A stretch of DNA of 64,000 bases from Berberis thunbergii (taxonomy: Eukaryota; Streptophyta; Magnoliopsida; Ranunculales; Berberidaceae), in NCBI GenBank assembly GCA_003290165.1, contig QNQO01006221.1, positions 1 to 64,000 of the forward strand. Direction: 5' to 3'. Of the stretch, positions 47,535 through 58,500 are shown one piece after another (within the stretch, counting starts at the first letter, position 1; every line of letters begins with the position of its first letter). Position numbers and translations under genes: made by a program. Below the pieces are notes generated by a model, which worked only from the letters and a program-made list of their open reading frames with translations, was not told the DNA's origin and did no database searches.

Positions 47535-48253
47535 GGGAAAAGACAACTCACTGGCAGACTTTCTCTCCCGTGAGTTCCTTCAAAGATGAGTTCTTCTTCT
47601 AACTCATCTCCCAAACCCAAATCAAAGGCAAGCTATGCAAAGACGCCTTCTGCTTCTTTGCAGCCAGCCCCTCTTTCTTATGCTCTTCAATTAACCCAGA
47701 AATTTTCAGCTCTTGATCAAGCCAAGGAGCTATCATCTCTGGTAAGTTTTTCAAAGCCTAATCAGGCACCTCTTCAATATATCAACAAGACCAACCTAGA
47801 TTTGTTAGGTATTGTTGAACCTCAATTCAGAGCATAAGAAGTGATCCCCTAGCTATCTACGTTTGTAAGCTTTCCTCTCCATCTCTTTTATGTACATCCT
47901 AACCACCTGTAAGTTTCTACGTTCCCTCTGTAATTACTTTCAATATTTTCTTATCAATATATAAGCATCCTTTCTTATATACATCTCTCTGATTTCTTTT
48001 CTTATACAAAATCTCTACTTAAAAGAAAGTATTGGACTTGGTTGAACTATCAAAGTCACCCTAAGAAGTGAATCGGGTGTTCTCTTGGACAATACAAAGT
48101 AGAGCTCTTTGAATTCTGTTTTCCAAATACTTAACTTAAAAGTTAAGATCTTTAAAAATTCATCTCATGGATGAAATCTTTTTAATTCTTGCATTTTTAT
48201 GCTATTTAATGCTTATACTGTTCTTCTTCTCTCCTTTGTTTCATTGGTTGTTA
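47535..48253 (+). mobile_element. Inverted partial viral copy capping the right end
   Basis: Plus-strand virus fragment. It starts with the last 17 codons of ORF1 and its TGA (47536-47589), continues with the first 80 or so codons of ORF2, then jumps at about 47832 across the rest of ORF2 to the leader (47844-48253). The junction carries about 11 filler bases; agagcataagaa spanning it also occurs inside ORF2 on the opposite strand, so the filler may be templated. Virus sequence stops at 48253, overlapping the 20-bp host repeat by three bases. Confidence 0.88.
47586..47837 (+). pseudogene. Truncated ORF2 in the inverted right-end fragment
   Basis: The 83-codon frame has the ORF2 head (Ser/Pro/Ala/Lys-rich) up to EPQFR, then ends at once in the junction filler. 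About 80% of the protein is missing, including the whole Trp-rich core. The ATGA overlap with the ORF1 tail is preserved on this strand. It is a broken fragment with no promoter in sense next to it. Confidence 0.8.
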
Positions 48254-48270
48254 CTCCTTTCATAAGTTAA
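48251..48270 (+). repeat. 20-bp direct repeat flanking the array, right copy
   Basis: Second copy of the 20-mer at 260-279. Host sequence continues after it (tctttgtttatttcttc), so the empty site probably read through from the left flank to this point with a single copy. Confidence 0.85.
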
Positions 48271-48978
48271 TCTTTGTTTATTTCTTCAACTAGTCTCTCG
48301 TTTTTGCTCCTCAGTCGCACTGGTTGTCAAGTTAATTTGTTAGAAGCAAATCGAAATCATGATAGGCAGGTGCAAATCATAGTTGTCATTTGAAATTAAT
48401 ATTAAAATGTGGTGTTACTTTTGTGGTTTCCCCAAATAATGCAATAACATCAAGCACCCGCCGCCGTATGAGGCTAGCTATTCAATCAAGGCTTTTCACT
48501 TCATCTGCTGGTGGATTTTGACTAGTCTTGAATCAACACAATTCCTTATTAATCTTGAACTTGATTACAACGAGACTTTGATCTCTTATAGCAATTAAAA
48601 TGGACTGAAATGGTCCATTTAGCAACAAAATCAACAGATAATCCATTTTGTCAGTTAAGAATGGCTAGATTTTGTCGAATAATAAAAAACCTAAACTTCA
48701 ATTCTCAGTGTCAGTTGGAAGGCTGTCAATCAGTATAATCATACAGTAATATGAACGAATTTCAAACGTAGATAAGCCAAATCATAAAATTATTTAAATC
48801 TCTGTTTCTGCTGAGTTTATATAGCAGGCACAACCATGGTGTAAATATTCTTCTTCCAATCACAGTCATTCCACTGGTAGTACCACTATTGGCAAAGTCA
48901 AGCTAAAGCAAAACCTAGTTAATGAATCTGATAAAAAGTATAGAAGCCTCACGACAAATTCTTTTATTTGGTCGATCT
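48271..48978. other. Host DNA between the array and the 3' end of the host gene
   Basis: About 700 bases with no gene seen on either strand. The part next to 48978 must hold the 3' untranslated region of the minus-strand gene that ends at 48979. No viral sequence is recognised here. Confidence 0.5.
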
Positions 48979-51900
48979 TCATTCCTTGGGTTGCATGTGA
49001 TCCTCCCTACGTACTTTCCATGGTCCATAATAAAACTTCGGCTTCATTAGAGGCACTGCTTCTCCAGGGTGTTCTTCCCAGTACTTTTCCTGCTCAGAGT
49101 TGGAAAGTTAAAAAGTAAATATCATAATCAGTATACAAAAAGACATCTTTCACAATAGTAATATGTCTTGTTTGCTATAGGCAGATTGTTCAAATGAGTT
49201 GAAAAATATTTTGTCAGGCTCATGACTTGTTTGAGTTGCAACGTGTAATCAAAGAACACAAGAACAGAACTCAATGAGGCACAAAATAACACCATTTCAT
49301 GATTTTGTTTTAAGATGAAAAACAACAGATTTGCCTATGTGATTCATGAGGGCACAAAAGATATTTATTAGTCATTAGTGTTGCTTTGTGTCCTCAATCC
49401 CCAAACAGCCATAAAGAGAAGTGAAAAAGCCATACAAGTAGGAATGAGGAAAAAGTCTAGTTTATATGCAATCATGATTAGACTGGAGATTCTTTTAGGG
49501 CCCTCAGCCTTGAAGTGCACACCTAGGCACTGATTAAGTTTGAGGCGAGGATCATTGTAGTTGAGGTGGAGGCGAGGCAAACGGGCCTGAAAACGCCTAA
49601 GGCGTGCTGCCTCACGGCTCAGTGAAATGAGGCGATCTTAACATTTTTTGAAGATTTTCTTTTATAATAAATTAAAACATATCAGCATAGAAATATATAT
49701 CATCATTTTGATAAGTATCATAAACAAATATGTACAAAAAGTGAGACAACTACTTAAAATCGAAATGAATATATAATAAAGTTGTATAACATAGCGAAAA
49801 GATGCACTATATAAGTGTCAAATAACTTGCAAACATCCATTAAATTATTAAAAATCAATAATCTTGAAAGAATAGAAACTTGAAAATATTGAGCATTTGT
49901 TAGAAGAAATTGTTGGAATGGTTGATAAAAATCCACAAGTATGACCATTATTGGTATTCTAAAAGCATAAAAATCAATGAGCTATGCTATGTAAAAATCA
50001 AGATTGATATTGATCACAAACTAATCAAATAATGATATGTTTTCTCCAAAATAAAAATAAAAAATGACAAATATCTCAAAACTTAAAAATGTTTTATCTT
50101 GTTTTTATCAAATTTATCAAACATTACACCAAGAAACATAAAACCCTATTATATAGCGACTTTCAATCTCTTTTTGCTGTTATTCGACTGCAAATGGGTT
50201 GCAATTGGGCTGGCTGCAACCATTTTTGGGGTGAGGTGGGGCGAGGCCGATGCCTCATTTCAGCACACCGCATTGCCATACTTTGAGGCAAAATTATGTA
50301 AAAACGCCTTGAGGTGCCTAGGCGGTCGCCTTGACTACATTGGCAAGGATAAAACAATTTGCTTTGCCTGGTATCTCAAAAGGCCCAGGCCATAACTTAA
50401 AACGGAGAATTTCCCAAAAGTCCTTGCTTGAGAAAATGAGTGTTGAAAAAGGACAATTGTCTAGAAACTCCTAGTTTGACTATACTAAAATTGACACACA
50501 CCCCTCTCTTTCGGGTGGTGGCCCATTGGCATAGACATGGTTTCATAAGGGCAATATGGGAATTTCAAAAAATGAAGAGAAAACTCCATATGAGTTGACT
50601 CAGTCAAGGCATCTTTTAAAACAAAAAACTAAAAGTTGTCCTTTTTTCAGTAAATAGGGGTGACGTGACTCAGTTTTCTAAAATGGATAATTACAACCAA
50701 CTTTTTTGGCTTAAATTGAAATTAAATTAGGGGCTTTTGCGTAATTACTTAGCTTATTAAAAATGAAAGTGATTTATAATGTTAGGACACCATGCAGGAT
50801 CTCCAAGATTTTGTAATGGATAAAGATGTGAGATCAGGTTGTGCATATGGAATATACAATCCAAGGATAGTTAACAGTGTCTTGTGCATCTCTTGGAACA
50901 CATTTTATAAGCTCTTAGGACACATGTATTTCATTTGTAGGAAATTTTCAATAGCTGGGAAGCATTAACAAGGTATCTTTTGAGATTTCTCCACTGTTTT
51001 AAAAGACAGGACATTGTTATAGTGAGGGTATTACAATTAAACTAAGAAACACACTTCAATTTCTAAAGAGTTTAGTGTTATGTAAATGCCTCAGCATACC
51101 TCTCATTGCAAATTTCAAGAATAAGCATGCCTGGATTCATTTCGAAGGTATCGAGTCTTGTTATTTACATGATTAGCATGAATGCTATCCTCACAGTCAT
51201 TGCCAATGGAGTCGAGAGGCATATGAGAGAGTTCCCCTAGGAACAACAGTAAAAAAAAAAAAAAATTCCACTTGATTTCATAGGAAAACATTCAGAATCC
51301 AATGGAGATGGGGATTAGGGATAAGAAAATTGAGGATGATAGGCGTGGCTTTGCTGGGTAAGTGTATTTGGCTCTGAGCAACACATTGTGGAGGCAGATA
51401 GCTAAGTTTGGGAAGGAGATATCCAAGTTGTACACTCAGGAGGACAAGAGCACACAAGAGTTCTCATTGTAGAGAAGTAAAATGAATATCAAGAGTAACT
51501 TTGTTCGGAACATTGACTTCCAATTGGGAATATCGAACATAAAAAATAAAATAAAACAATAATAGAACACAAAACAAATGAAGGTTTTTAAGCCCAAGCA
51601 TATATCTCATAAATGCCTCAATTTGAAATGTATACTTGGCATGGTAATACTACAGGAGCTTCAGACAGGATTAAACTTCGATCTGCTACTAATGCTCATG
51701 AAAGACAGGATTTAAGACAAAAATATCAGAAACTAGTTTGTTGTGACTTCTGAACATCTGTGGGACCAATTTTTCCTCTCTAGACTAGTGGTGATCAAGT
51801 TACAGCCTACAAAGGCATACAACCCGGAAGTTGGATTAATTATCAAGCGGCGATCTAAACGACATCAGAAAACCAGCAATAGACAAGCCTGTGAATAGCT

Positions 51901-54054
51901 GGTAGAGAAGTTTGACAGGGGTACCCTTCAACTCGTGTAGAATGTGATATATAACTGCTCAATTTGATTGTTATGAATGATTCACAAATTCACAGCATGA
52001 CATCTGAAGGACTCATCATGGGGTTTTTTTTTCCTTCCCAGTGAGCTAAAGCCCAGAAACATCCCATTATATGCATATCGTATGCTCCTACAAATACAAA
52101 ATGCCTAAGATGCTTACGATATGCATATGATACACGACAAGTATCGTACAAATCATATAAGTATTTTGGGACTTCCTTGCTTGAATAAGTCTTATGTTAT
52201 GTGTTTTAAATGCTTGAATATTTAATATATATTTTTGTATTTATATATTTATTTTTGCACCATATATTACGATACACGTCCAGATACATCTTAAATTTAG
52301 GTTTCCAAAACACGATAGGATAAACTTTTTGATAACTATGAGCATATTAAGGCTCAGATATCACCGATGTTTCAGGAAACCTGCCCCATGGAGGAAAGAA
52401 AATTTTGCACACTTTCCACCATGATTGGTTTTGTTTTATAATTATGTGAGCCAAGGAACTAGCCAGATAGAATAGTCTTACCTCTCTTTTGCGTGCTAGT
52501 AGTACCTTCACGGACCCATCTTATTAAAAAAAGTTGTCTTTAGCTAGCTTAGTGAAAAAGGCTTGGGATATGGGTCCATTAATGAGTCTAAGGACGGGCC
52601 GTATAAGAGAAGGGTAGTGTTTGCACATCTCTCAGCTCCTTGGCGCTCGGGTCCTCTCTTCTCCTCTGTACTATTAAGTAATGTGTTTAAAAAGTGTTTT
52701 TCAGCCTCGAGGCGGAGCAAGACATTTTTTTTTATAAAAATTGATGAATATATATCCACACACACACACATATATATATAAATGTATATATATGTATCTA
52801 CATATATATATATATAAATGTATATCTACATATATATAAAGTCCTTTGCTACCTATAGTGGGGTTATGGACCCATGACTCATGTTGTTGTTATTGTTGGT
52901 GTTGGTGGGAGGATAGCATGTGTAGGACCTGCTATATTATGTTATAGTGCCTATAGCACATATATGCATGAACCATGACATGTTTGCACATAAATTAAGA
53001 AAACCCATGGAGTGTTTTTCTTGGAAAAATGAACTAATGATGAATAGGTATGGGAGAGCCTCTTAGTGGAGAAAGGTCTATGTATATTCTATTATTGCAT
53101 GCGTGTTGTTACTATTAAAAATAATTTTAGGCACATCAAGGACTCACTCCCATAGAATTGAAAGGAAGGCAACTAGTGGTTGATGCTATTTGTGGTGCAA
53201 TGTTTTTTGGTTTTGCTTTTGGTTTTGCTTTTGGTTTTGGTTTTGCTTTTGCTTTTGCTTTTGCTTTTGCTTTTGCTTTTGCTTTTGCGTTTGCGTTTGC
53301 TTTTGCAAGCCCATCCCATCCATGGATGGTTGTGGTATAGACTAGTTCGCGAGTCAACCAACATGTTCCAAGTGAAGTCAGCCATTGAGTAGGTGAGTTG
53401 GGGAGGAGGTGCCAAGCTGAAGAAGTAATAATTGGGCGAGTGTGCCAACCAAACATCAGACACCCATTGTGTTCTTCCACTCTGTACCAACTGGTTAGTG
53501 AACCAACTGTTTGATTTCAATGTAATCAGAAGAAGAAGAACAATAAATAAGAGTAAGTCGACTGCCTTCTTCCTCTTTTCTTCTTCTTCTAATCTTTTCT
53601 TCTTCTGCACTGGAACTTCTCTGAATCGATCAAAGGGAGAGGATCAGACGGAGAGAATCAGAGGAGGGACGGTGTATGGGAGATGGTCGCCTTTCTTCTG
53701 ATCTTCTTCTTCTTTCTCTAAAACTTCTCTGACTGAAATCAAGATATAAAATAGCCCTTTAATTTGATCTGATTTCAGCCATTGGATCTTTTCAACAAAT
53801 TTGAAATCAACTTCTCATTGACTGGTGCTCTCTGTGACGAGTCGACTCGTTCGAGTCACAAACCGAAATCGTTTGCCTTGTTTAATGGGGTTAACTCATA
53901 TGTTCAGGGGTGATTTCATGCGAATCGCTTTTTAAAACATTACTATTAAGTATCAACTCTCAAACTGTAAGAGGTCATCCCCATTCGCATTGTCATCTTC
54001 ATTGAAAATTTTCATCCTTACTTTTTCCTTTGTGTTTGAGAAGTATCCCCCAAA

Positions 54055-54139
<85 letters not shown>

Positions 54140-55212
54140 CAAAACACTCTAAAGTGCTCTCTCTCTCAAGTTTGTTTAGTTTACCCTTGAATGAGGATAA
54201 CAAAGGTTAAAGAGGAGTAAACGATGAAAATCCAAGAAAAATAATAACATAAATAATAAGATAAATATTTTTTAAAGCCTTGCCCCAATGATATGATACA
54301 TGGATTGTTTTGTCCATGTATCGGTGCGTGAGACATGTTTCGTAGTGGCTTCCATACATAGCATATCACAATTGTAACATATTTCGTGCATAAAGATGAT
54401 CATGTTGTGGTTAGAAAAGACCATCTTGTTCCTGACCCTTAGCTGAAAAGCAACTCTATATATAGTCTTTATTTTCTAATTGTCAGAGATTGAAATCTAC
54501 AGTGAAGAAATCGAGAAGGTTTTAAAACTCAAGGTTTATGTATCGACAATGGTACACCTTGTCCAGAATATGACTTGACCCATTGTATGAGCACTTCAGC
54601 CATGCTTTGGATCATTAGTCCATGTCCCCCTAACCTATGCTGTCCTTTAAACTCGACAATGTCAAATTTAGATTAGAGTTTTACCTATCCATTTTGCTAC
54701 TTATTAAAATCAAACCTATTGACCAGTGTAGTTGAAATGATGGTGTTGTAACTACAACATAAGCCTATGGGTACAGATTTAACAGACGTACAAAAGCTAG
54801 TACTTTTTTCTGATTCTATAGTGACGATATACTTTTTTCTGCACTTGAAAAAATGATTCAAAATTCCTAGCATTGAACTTATAGCCCAAAAGGTAGAAAT
54901 AGACTGAGAATGCAACGTCCTAACAGGAAAATCTTGGTCTGGGTACTAAAAAGCACAACCGAAATCACAACTTGAACACTTTTATTTATCAAAAGAGAAT
55001 CAATGGAAATAAGTAATGTTGAAGATGACCTTGTAAAGTTGCTCGGTAATTGCGGCCCCAACGACCCCAGTATAGAATGCAGCAACATATAGAGTGACAA
55101 TTGGTGTGAATGTCTTGGGGCGTCTATAATGTTCAATTGAGTCCCAAAGAAATGTTTTCTCCCACTTTGTGAACATGTACTCTGAGTATCTCTTCCATAG
55201 ATAAGTCACCAT
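48979..55212 (-). CDS. Small plant mitochondrial-type membrane protein (two coding exons)
   Basis: Coding exons are 55212-55030 (61 codons, from ATG) and 49089-48979 (36 codons and TGA), joined in phase 0 across a GT-AG intron, giving 97 residues. The exon 1 part reads [20 protein letters not shown] and onward to a hydrophobic stretch ([20 protein letters not shown]) that could be one membrane helix; the exon 2 part is [20 protein letters not shown] and onward. This pattern recalls small conserved plant proteins linked to mitochondrial complex I (ESSS/NDUFB11-like), but I recall the family only loosely. The acceptor before the ATG (ttcgcag at 55233-55239) implies an upstream non-coding exon. 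The viral array lies 0.7 kb beyond its stop. Confidence 0.7.
49090..49496 (-). other. Start of the 5.9-kb intron region nearest exon 3
   Basis: Intron sequence ending in the acceptor (ctgagcag on the minus strand) at 49090. AT-rich, no gene seen. Confidence 0.5.
49497..50392. repeat. Degenerate repeat with aggcg-rich ends
   Basis: Both ends carry GC-rich runs built from aggcg/cgcct words (49500-49640 and 50215-50350), with loosely matching inverted pieces such as gtgaaatgaggcgatc on the left and the complement of gcctcatttcagcac on the right. The middle is AT-rich. It looks like a decayed non-autonomous DNA transposon. No clear target duplication was found and the limits are approximate. Confidence 0.35.
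50393..52756. other. Intron sequence without recognised features
   Basis: Unique-looking AT-rich intron DNA. It has an A run near 51251 and no open frame of note. Nothing here supports a gene, RNA or transposon call. Confidence 0.4.
52757..52841. repeat. CA/TA microsatellite
   Basis: A short (CA)n run followed by (TA)n blocks broken by aaatg and tctac spacers. The spacers recur (atatataaatgtatat twice), so the tract has also grown by slightly longer units. Confidence 0.85.
53198..53307. repeat. Hexanucleotide minisatellite (TTTTGC/TTTTGG)
   Basis: About 18 tandem copies of a hexamer, starting as alternating ttttgg and ttttgc and becoming pure ttttgc with two gtttgc variants at the end. The long poly-Leu, poly-Phe/Ala and poly-Lys/Ala frames across it come from the repeat and are not genes. 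Confidence 0.9.
53308..54053. other. Intron sequence between two microsatellites
   Basis: Contains CT/GA-rich patches (agaagaagaa near 53528, tcttcttctt near 53580 and 53704) but no supportable gene. Confidence 0.35.
54054..54138. repeat. (AAT)n trinucleotide microsatellite
   Basis: About 28 uninterrupted copies of aat. Pure tracts of this length are usually highly variable between individuals. Frames coding for poly-Ile or poly-Leu across it are artefacts. Confidence 0.95.
54139..55029 (-). other. Intron sequence next to coding exon 1
   Basis: Runs up to the splice donor at 55029 (AAG|gtcatc on the minus strand). No other feature seen. Confidence 0.45.
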
Positions 55213-55232
55213 CTTATCTTTTCTTTTCTTTT

Positions 55233-56128
55233 CTGCGAATTAAACGAATAAACGTGAACCAAAATGCCCACCCAAAATAACAGAAACAAGATCATAGACA
55301 TGTATGTTGGAGATTTCTAAATCTTAAACAAACTGAGGAAAAAAAGAGCCTAAAAAACATGCATGTCAAAGATTTCTGGAATTAAAATGAAAGAAAGGGT
55401 TGTGAAGAAGTGAGGCTAAGTGGGAGAGGAAGACATTATTTTCAAGTTTAGATAAAAGAGGAAGAAGAAGAAGAAGAAAAAGACGAGGAGGAGGAGTTTC
55501 AGTTCAATTGAAGAAATGATACAGTATATATTGATATCCCCACCACATACATTTGCTTGGTTTAGCATGAAACACACCTCGAGAAATCAACTCGTAACTC
55601 AAAGCTTTTACTAATGGAAGTTCTACCAAATCAAAGCAGTTATGTATGTGGAATGTTTTAGCATTCTTAACTCTTCCAAGGTATTGATTTATCATTCTTC
55701 TTCAGTTTAAAGGGCAGGTCCAGGTGGAATATCTCATGGTACTAAATACACTGCTAAGAACCAATCTAGAAAGCACTAAACACATCTATAATCTCAATTG
55801 ATCAACTTTACAAAATTCATGCCTAATAAATAAAAATAAATCAAATTTTACCATTAAAATGGGTATTTTCTCCAAAACCTAATCTATATTTTACCCTTTC
55901 AGTCTTTGGACAAAACCATTTATCAAACACCTGGTGGACATTTGGATATCACCCACTAAAACCCACATTTGAATGACTCACTTTACTACCATTCTTGAAC
56001 ACAAAACCCTTTTCTCCAAAGATCTAAAAAAAAAAAATTCATCCACTAATAAGTATATGTAAAAGAAGAGACCATTTATCAAACACCTGATAGGCATTAG
56101 ACATCAAAAAGAGAAAAAGGGTACTTAC
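55233..56128 (-). other. Intron in the 5' untranslated region of the host gene
   Basis: Bounded on the minus strand by a strong donor (GTAAGTAC, complement of 56121-56128) and the acceptor ttcgcag at 55233-55239. About 0.9 kb. It includes a GA-rich patch near 55455-55500. Introns in the 5' leader are common in plant genes and often raise expression; that role here is inference. Confidence 0.55.
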
Positions 56129-56260
56129 AGCCTCCGGTTTGCCAATGAGCTTGGCGACAGTCTCTCAAACTCTCTCTGAAACAACGAAGCAAAACGCAAA
56201 AAACTCCAAGAAGAAGAAGGTAGCACAGGAGGGGGAGAGAGAGAAACCGAGGAATTAATC
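56129..56260 (-). other. Non-coding first exon of the host gene
   Basis: The minus-strand sequence before the GTAAGT donor has CT-rich plant leader character. No in-frame ATG runs to the exon end. Its right limit is not defined by the sequence. It pairs with the acceptor 20 bases before the ATG at 55212. Confidence 0.45.
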
Positions 56261-56615
56261 TGGTGGTAGTAGGCTCAGGTCCTTTGCGTGATGGTGAAGG
56301 CGGAGAGAGTGGCGGTGCAGGAGAGGGTGGAGAAGAGGAGGACAGTGGAGAATTGAGGAATCAAGAAGCCATGGTTATGTAAGTGAGGAGGGTGGGTAAT
56401 TTGAGAGGAAGAGCACTGAAACACATGGACTATGGAGGATACCTTTGGGTTTTTGTTAAAATGCGATGGCACTCGCAAAATGAAATGATTAATTTGCAGC
56501 TACTTATATGATTAATAATGATTATTTCATTAATTCATATTAACTTATATATCATATTTATTCTTTTTTTTTTTAAATAGAAAACCCAACTTACTAAAAA
56601 AAAATATAAAACTTA
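56261..56615 (-). promoter_or_regulatory. Probable promoter region of the host gene
   Basis: Sequence upstream of the first exon; no clear TATA box chosen. An open frame at 56275-56478 on the minus strand has no similarity I recognise and is probably chance. The right half becomes very AT-rich. Confidence 0.3.
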
Positions 56616-56942
56616 GGGTGTGTTTGGTTACATGGAATTCTATGTCATGGGAATCCATGAGGGGACCACTACATTTTAGGCTAAATTGATATATCAATTC
56701 ACATCTACCATTTGATTTTGTGATCAATGATGAGAATGAAAGTCCATGAACATGAGAATCACATGCCTTGGGGGTCAAGGAGTGAGATTCCCATGTTCAT
56801 GAGACTTTCATTCCCGCCATTGATCACAAAATCAAATGGTGGTCAAATGGTAAATGTGGAGTGATATATCAATTTAGCCTAAAATATAGTGGTCCCCTCA
56901 TGGATTCCCATGGTATAGGATTCCATGCAACCAAACACACCC
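56616..56942. mobile_element. Tourist-like MITE (PIF/Harbinger type)
   Basis: A 327-bp element with perfect terminal inverted repeats GGGTGTGTTTGG / CCAAACACACCC and a 3-bp target duplication TTA on both sides (56613-56615 and 56943-56945). Most of its length is an imperfect palindrome (for example gaggggaccact and agtggtcccctc). No coding capacity, so it depends on a transposase from elsewhere. Confidence 0.92.
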
Positions 56943-56974
56943 TTAATTTTATACTTTTAGATAGACTTTGTGTT

Positions 56975-57230
56975 ATCATTTATGGAGAAAAGCCATTAGT
57001 GAATCAACTGTTATTATTACACATATAATAACTGTATTATCTAATAATTATTATTATTATAATGTTTCTACTTTTATAATTGTTATTATAACACGTGTAA
57101 TAATTATTAATAACTATTATTATTATCATGAAGAAAAGGCGATTAGTGACTCACTTGTTATCATTCAAGGAGAAAAATGATTAGTGAATCACTTGTTACT
57201 ATTACACATATAATAACTATGTTATAATTC
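56975..57230. repeat. Direct repeat with AT-rich ATT core
   Basis: A block of about 50 bases (gagaaaagccattagtgaat onward, including ttacacatataataact) near 56982 recurs near 57170 with few changes, and a third partial copy begins near 57129. Between them are ATT runs. It looks like a small tandem duplication that later gained microsatellite growth. Confidence 0.5.
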
Positions 57231-57744
57231 CACTGGAATGTAAAAATTTATGACAAGTTAATCAAATCAATTTTATCAATTAATTAAAATCAAATTTTTA
57301 ATCATCATTAACAACATTATGAAAAGTTTACCAAACATTAGCATAATTATTTGATTAACTGGTTAGTCAATGAAAATTTACAAAAACTTATAATTTTATT
57401 TTTTATAATTAGAATAATTAATATAATTATTGTTCATAATTAAAATCATTAGTATCGATACCTACCAGCGGCATGAGGTGGAAGGGGTTAATGGTTAAAA
57501 AATAGAATTATTAATTAAAGATTCATTGTTAGTCATCAAAAATATAAAATTAAGTTTATTTATTTATTTATGAACGGTGAATATGTCTTATAACTTTATG
57601 AGTTAAACCTGAATTAATAAAATAGTTATTGTCAGTCATAAAAGTATTAAAGTAAACACAAACTAGCCATTACATAAACTACGATATCTAAATGGTATAT
57701 TTTGTAAAGAAATATGACTTAAAAGTCATTTTCCGTTTTTTTTT
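57231..57744. other. AT-rich intergenic DNA
   Basis: No gene or clear repeat seen. Confidence 0.4.
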
Positions 57745-58500
57745 AGTGGTTTAGCAATCTTAGCCATTGAATTATTTTAATCATCAAATTAAGTTAAAAT
57801 TATTTATTTTATTAATTTTGATTTTTAAGGAAACCAATCTAAAAAATAATTCATAAAATTCTCTCTAATTTTCCTTTTCTATTTTCTCTATCTTTCTTTA
57901 GCTTTCTAGCAACCTTTGTAATCATTTAACTAGATTTAAAATTAGTTATTTTATGAATTCTAATTTTTAAGAAAAACTAATTTAAAACAGAATTCACAAT
58001 ATTCTCTCTAATTTTTCTAGATATTTCTCTCCTCCACTTTCTCTCTATTTCTTCATTTTTTTTTACACACAAAAAACTCTAATACAGAGAATTACATATG
58101 ACAAAAAAATTACAGAAATTTAGATGACGAAAAAATACAAGCAATAAAAATATAAAAATGTGTTAAAATTGTATTTAAAAAATTTGGCTAGTTTGCCAAA
58201 CTGAAGGCCCAGAGAAAAATCATTAATTGATTTTAATTTTTTGTGTATTTTGTAGGTCATGCATTCCATTATTAGTAGAGTTTGTTTTGAGGTAATAGAG
58301 AAGATAAAACAGATGAAGAGGGAGAGGGAGAAAGTGGAGATAAAATAGGGGAAAAAGAATTTGAAGGGAATATTGAATTATTTTTTTGGATTACTTTCCT
58401 TAAATTAGGATTTTTAATTCATTTTAACTCTAGTTAGATGATCAAAACAATCCAATGGTCGAGATGCTAGACCTTGTGAACCTGATTTACCACAGGGTTG
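57745..58500. mobile_element. Decayed element with long inverted ends
   Basis: The left end (ccattgaattattttaatca near 57763) resembles the complement of the right end near 58440-58480 (ccattggattgttttgatca). The similarity continues inward for well over 100 bases with many mismatches, including CT-rich blocks on the left matching GA-rich blocks on the right. Fits an old MULE-like or fold-back transposon without coding capacity. Limits are approximate. Confidence 0.45.

Larger units (their letters stand above)
278..48253 (-). mobile_element. Tandem array of an endogenous florendovirus-like pararetrovirus
   Basis: Six head-to-tail copies of a circular-type viral genome, with genes on the minus strand. 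The ORF1 domain order (movement protein, capsid with zinc knuckle, aspartic protease, reverse transcriptase, RNase H), the absence of any integrase or long terminal repeats, and a tRNA-Met primer-binding site identify Caulimoviridae. The separate ORF2 of unknown function is a known mark of florendoviruses. Caulimovirids lack integrase, so the array presumably entered by end joining and grew by recombination or by insertion of concatemers. Near identity between units points to recent amplification or ongoing homogenisation. Petuvirus or another endogenous clade is the main alternative. Confidence 0.9.

Noticed and set aside
278..48253. LTR retrotransposon cluster
   Set aside because: No integrase domain, no long terminal repeats, and a movement protein and ORF2 are present; this is Caulimoviridae organisation.
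278..48253. CRISPR or satellite array
   Set aside because: The repeats are 7.9-kb gene-bearing viral units, not short repeats with spacers or a satellite.
50089..50395. Overlapping plus- and minus-strand frames of 64-98 residues
   Set aside because: They lie in the GC-rich end of a degenerate repeat, overlap each other on both strands and resemble nothing recognised.
53136..53480. Lys/Ala-rich 114-residue protein
   Set aside because: It is a translation of the TTTTGC hexamer repeat.
53990..54203. Poly-Ile and poly-Leu frames
   Set aside because: Translation of the (AAT)n microsatellite on either strand.
56275..56478. Minus-strand 67-residue frame
   Set aside because: Lies upstream of the non-coding first exon in promoter-like DNA; composition is simple and no similarity is recognised.
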